From assembly GCA_024276395.1 (NCBI GenBank), contig JAJRXH010000017.1, forward strand, positions 1 to 7,160: a stretch of DNA of 7,160 nt, in the 5' to 3' direction. The translations under genes and the position numbers were made by a program. The notes under the pieces are model-generated. The model was not told where the DNA came from, searched no databases, and was given only the letters and a program-made list of their open reading frames with translations. Origin of the DNA: an archaeon. GTDB taxonomy: Archaea; Asgardarchaeota; Heimdallarchaeia; Hodarchaeales; S146-22. Position 1 is the stretch's first letter. Every line of letters begins with the position of its first letter. Below, piece by piece: positions 6,107 to 7,160 of the stretch.

Positions 6107-6110
6107 ATCA

Positions 6111-6473
6111 ATGGTAGTCAAAGGAACAACCGATCCCAATAGAAAGTTACTAATAAGATATCTCAAGCAGACCGCCAACCACGTAAATGCTCCAATATGG
6201 AGAAGATTAGCTGATGAACTGGCAAAGCCCAGAAGATCAAGACCCGTGGTCAACGTGGGAAAGCTAAATCGATTTGCTGATAACAAGAAAACTTTGTTGA
6301 TCCCTGGAAAATTACTCGGTGATGGCGTGATCTCAAAACCTATTACCGTGGCCGCTGTAGAATTCTCCGAACACGCACGAAAAAAGATTGAAAACGCGGG
6401 AGGTCAGTGTTTAGACATCCTCACGCTCCTCCAAAAGGAACCTAAAGGACAAAACGTCCAAATCATCGTCTAG
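6111..6473 (+). CDS. rpl18e: 50S ribosomal protein eL18 (L18e)
   Basis: Large-subunit ribosomal protein shared by archaea and eukaryotes, homologous to the L15 fold and bound to 23S rRNA. At 120 residues it is full length for archaeal L18e. Recognisable blocks are DPNRKLLIRYLKQTAN (8-23), APIWRRLADELAKPRR (27-42), VNVGKLNRF (47-55), PGKLLGDG (65-72), AAVEFSEHARKKIENAGG (81-98) and the C-terminal PKGQNVQIIV. It is rich in lysine and arginine, as expected for an rRNA-binding protein. In most archaea it sits directly between rpo3 and rpl13. Order and strand are kept here, but the flanking gaps are unusually wide (196 bp before, 420 bp after), which suggests separate transcription or regulation of each gene. 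Confidence 0.96.
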   Translation: MVVKGTTDPNRKLLIRYLKQTANHVNAPIWRRLADELAKPRRSRPVVNVGKLNRFADNKKTLLIPGKLLGDGVISKPITVAAVEFSEHARKKIENAGGQCLDILTLLQKEPKGQNVQIIV

Positions 6474-6515
6474 GGGAAAATATCAAGTTACCTCAAGAAA
6501 AACAGATAATCCAAA

Positions 6516-6555
6516 CATTCATTACAAATTACAATCAATTGATTGATAATGAATG
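6516..6555. repeat. compound inverted repeat downstream of rpl18e
   Basis: Perfect 9-bp arms CATTCATTA (6516-6524) and TAATGAATG (6547-6555) enclose a perfect 14-bp palindrome CAATCAATTGATTG (6532-6545). It lies 43 bp after the rpl18e stop and 24 bp before the structured segment at 6579. It could be a protein-binding site or a weak hairpin at the transcript end. GATAATG in its right arm also lies about 26 bases before position 6575, so it could double as a TATA-like element for the following segment. Confidence 0.5.
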
Positions 6556-6578
6556 ACCATTTCCAAATGAAAACAGGC

Positions 6579-6718
6579 GGCATCCGTGAGCATTGCTTCT
6601 CCCACATCACCATAATCATCAACCAAAAGTCCCATTGCTCAAGCGAGGGGATGTCCACACGTTTGCAAGGCAATTAATGGTCGGAAAAGGGGCAATAGTC
6701 AACGTGAGCACGGATGCC
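6579..6718 (+). ncRNA. candidate structured RNA between rpl18e and rpl13
   Basis: A 140-base segment is closed by a perfect 10-bp inverted repeat, GGCATCCGTG (6579-6588) and CACGGATGCC (6709-6718). Two more pairs nest inside it: ATTGCT (6592-6597) with GGCAAT (6691-6696), and a second ATTGCT (6634-6639) with a second GGCAAT (6669-6674), each including one G-U pair. ACATC (6604-6608) and GATGT (6650-6654) are also complementary, but this pair crosses the inner ATTGCT/GGCAAT pair, so it would be an alternative fold or a pseudoknot. GC content is well above the flanks, as is usual for structured RNAs in AT-rich genomes. It is not a tRNA, 5S rRNA, SRP RNA or RNase P RNA by its conserved motifs. 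The strand is uncertain; + is chosen because of its position in the operon and a TATA-like GATAATG about 26 bases upstream of 6575. It could be a free RNA, a processed operon spacer or a regulatory leader of rpl13. Confidence 0.4.
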
Positions 6719-6836
6719 ATTACCTAAATTAATCTTCAACTACAGCCTCCTCAATCAGACAAGAAAAACAGAAATAAATGAAATCAATGAACGTGACTGA
6801 TTAAAGCAATGATGATAACAAGACTGATGACTAAAT

Positions 6837-6870
6837 GAAGAAGAAAAAAGAAGAAGAAAAAGAAAGAAAA
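6837..6870 (+). other. 34-base polypurine tract in the rpl13 leader
   Basis: An uninterrupted A/G run ends 23 bases before the rpl13 start codon. It would form an unstructured A-rich leader just upstream of the ribosome-binding site. This may help keep that region open for ribosomes. No coding content is seen. Confidence 0.5.
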
Positions 6871-6893
6871 CACACGGAAAGGAGAAACTCAAG

Positions 6894-7160
6894 ATGAATC
6901 TCGCAACGGACAAGAAAGTGCCACGATACGTGCAAAAAGTCCAAGCTAATCAAAAATTCCGCCATCAAGTACCAAAAAAAGAACATCTTATTTTTGATGC
7001 AAGCGGTGTCGTTCTAGGAAGACTAGCAAGCATCGTTGCCAAAAAATTGTTAGAAGGACATACCATAGAAATCGTTAATGCCGAAAAAGCTGTCATCTCT
7101 GGAAATCGAAGACTCATCGTTGATGAATACCTTCGAAAAACGAAAATCAAGACCAAAACC
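6894..7160 (+). CDS. rpl13: 50S ribosomal protein uL13 (partial, runs off the window)
   Basis: The first 89 codons of the large-subunit protein uL13. The conserved core starts at about residue 31: LIFDASGVVLGRLASIVAKK (32-51), then LLEGHTIEIVNAEKAVISGN (52-71) and an EYLRKTK segment. These correspond to the canonical archaeal IIDAxxLILGRLASxVAK and VNAEKAVITG. Ahead of this is a basic N-terminal extension of about 30 residues (with RYVQKVQANQKFRHQVPKK) that most archaeal uL13 proteins, which begin almost directly with the core, do not have. The ATG is supported by GGAG at 6881-6884, nine bases upstream. No ATG occurs nearer the core within the conserved frame, so the extension is probably translated. 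The 3' part lies outside the window; uS9 and Rpo10 genes would be expected next. Confidence 0.93.
   Translation, partial: MNLATDKKVPRYVQKVQANQKFRHQVPKKEHLIFDASGVVLGRLASIVAKKLLEGHTIEIVNAEKAVISGNRRLIVDEYLRKTKIKTKT

Larger units (their letters stand above)
6474..6893. other. 420-bp spacer between rpl18e and rpl13
   Basis: No convincing protein-coding frame is present on either strand. From left to right it holds an AT-rich compound inverted repeat (6516-6555), a GC-elevated segment with nested complementary arms (6579-6718), possible TATA-like stretches before rpl13 (AAATAAATG at 6772-6780 and GATTAAAG at 6799-6806) and a 34-base all-purine run (6837-6870). GC is about 25% in 6481-6540, about 48% in 6581-6700 and about 32% in 6721-6780 by hand count. 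This makes the middle segment stand out. Confidence 0.6.

Noticed and set aside
6488..6673. 61-codon minus-strand open frame in the rpl18e-rpl13 spacer
   Set aside because: The product is an unstructured mix rich in Trp, Met and Ile with no motif and no ribosome-binding site, and the frame covers only part of the palindromic region.
6579..6718. tRNA, 5S rRNA, SRP RNA or RNase P RNA
   Set aside because: I saw no T-loop GTTCRA-type motif, no 5S GAAGTTAAGC-type motif and no SRP or RNase P conserved cores; the length and stem arrangement also do not fit.
6778..6827. Possible box C/D guide RNA before rpl13: CTGA (6797-6800), ATGATGA (6809-6815), CTGA (6824-6827)
   Set aside because: The required first C box is only ATGAAAT, and the second guide space is just 8 bases, too short for a normal guide duplex.
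1..7160. Insertion sequences, CRISPR arrays, att sites, replication origins
   Set aside because: No transposase-like protein, no regularly spaced direct repeats, no terminal inverted repeats with target duplications and no origin-type repeat clusters were seen.

Overview
This window is archaeal. It carries an aCPSF1-type KH/beta-CASP ribonuclease, sn-glycerol-1-phosphate dehydrogenase (the enzyme that sets archaeal lipid stereochemistry), RNA polymerase subunit Rpo3/D with a ferredoxin-like insert, and the archaeal/eukaryotic-type ribosomal proteins eL18 and uL13. Several starts have Shine-Dalgarno sequences that match the archaeal 16S 3' end (GGTGAT, GGAG). The DNA is AT-rich and the gaps between genes are loose. 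An Asgard lineage is possible, but that is a guess; the sequence only secures Archaea.

All convincing genes lie on the + strand. Positions 3-146 may be the tail of an unrecognised upstream gene. aCPSF1 (218-2152) is followed after 55 bp by the G1P dehydrogenase gene (2208-3326). The dehydrogenase stop overlaps the GTG start of a SufS/CsdA-like, class-V-aminotransferase-fold gene (3323-4630). That gene is interrupted by one in-frame TAA at 4175-4177. Homology continues in the same frame on both sides of the stop, and the PLP-binding lysine and several other active-site residues are replaced. Next come two inverted repeats, a small zinc-ribbon gene (4744-4959), a T-rich terminator-like stretch and a TATA box for rpo3 (about 5090-5914). 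A 196-bp AT-rich promoter region separates rpo3 from rpl18e (6111-6473). A 420-bp gap then precedes rpl13, which runs off the window end.

The genes fall into two blocks. The first has RNA 3'-end formation/transcription termination (aCPSF1) and membrane lipid synthesis (G1PDH) with a decayed desulfurase-like passenger. The second is the right half of the conserved archaeal RNA-polymerase/ribosomal cluster (rpo3 - eL18 - uL13), here without the usual uS13-uS4-uS11 genes upstream and with unusually long spacers.

The two observations most worth following are the interrupted, catalytically degenerate desulfurase-like gene, and a compact GC-elevated segment (6579-6718) between eL18 and uL13. That segment is closed by a perfect 10-bp inverted repeat with further nested complementary arms, and it looks like an unannotated structured RNA or leader. 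No mobile element, CRISPR array, tRNA or rRNA was found.
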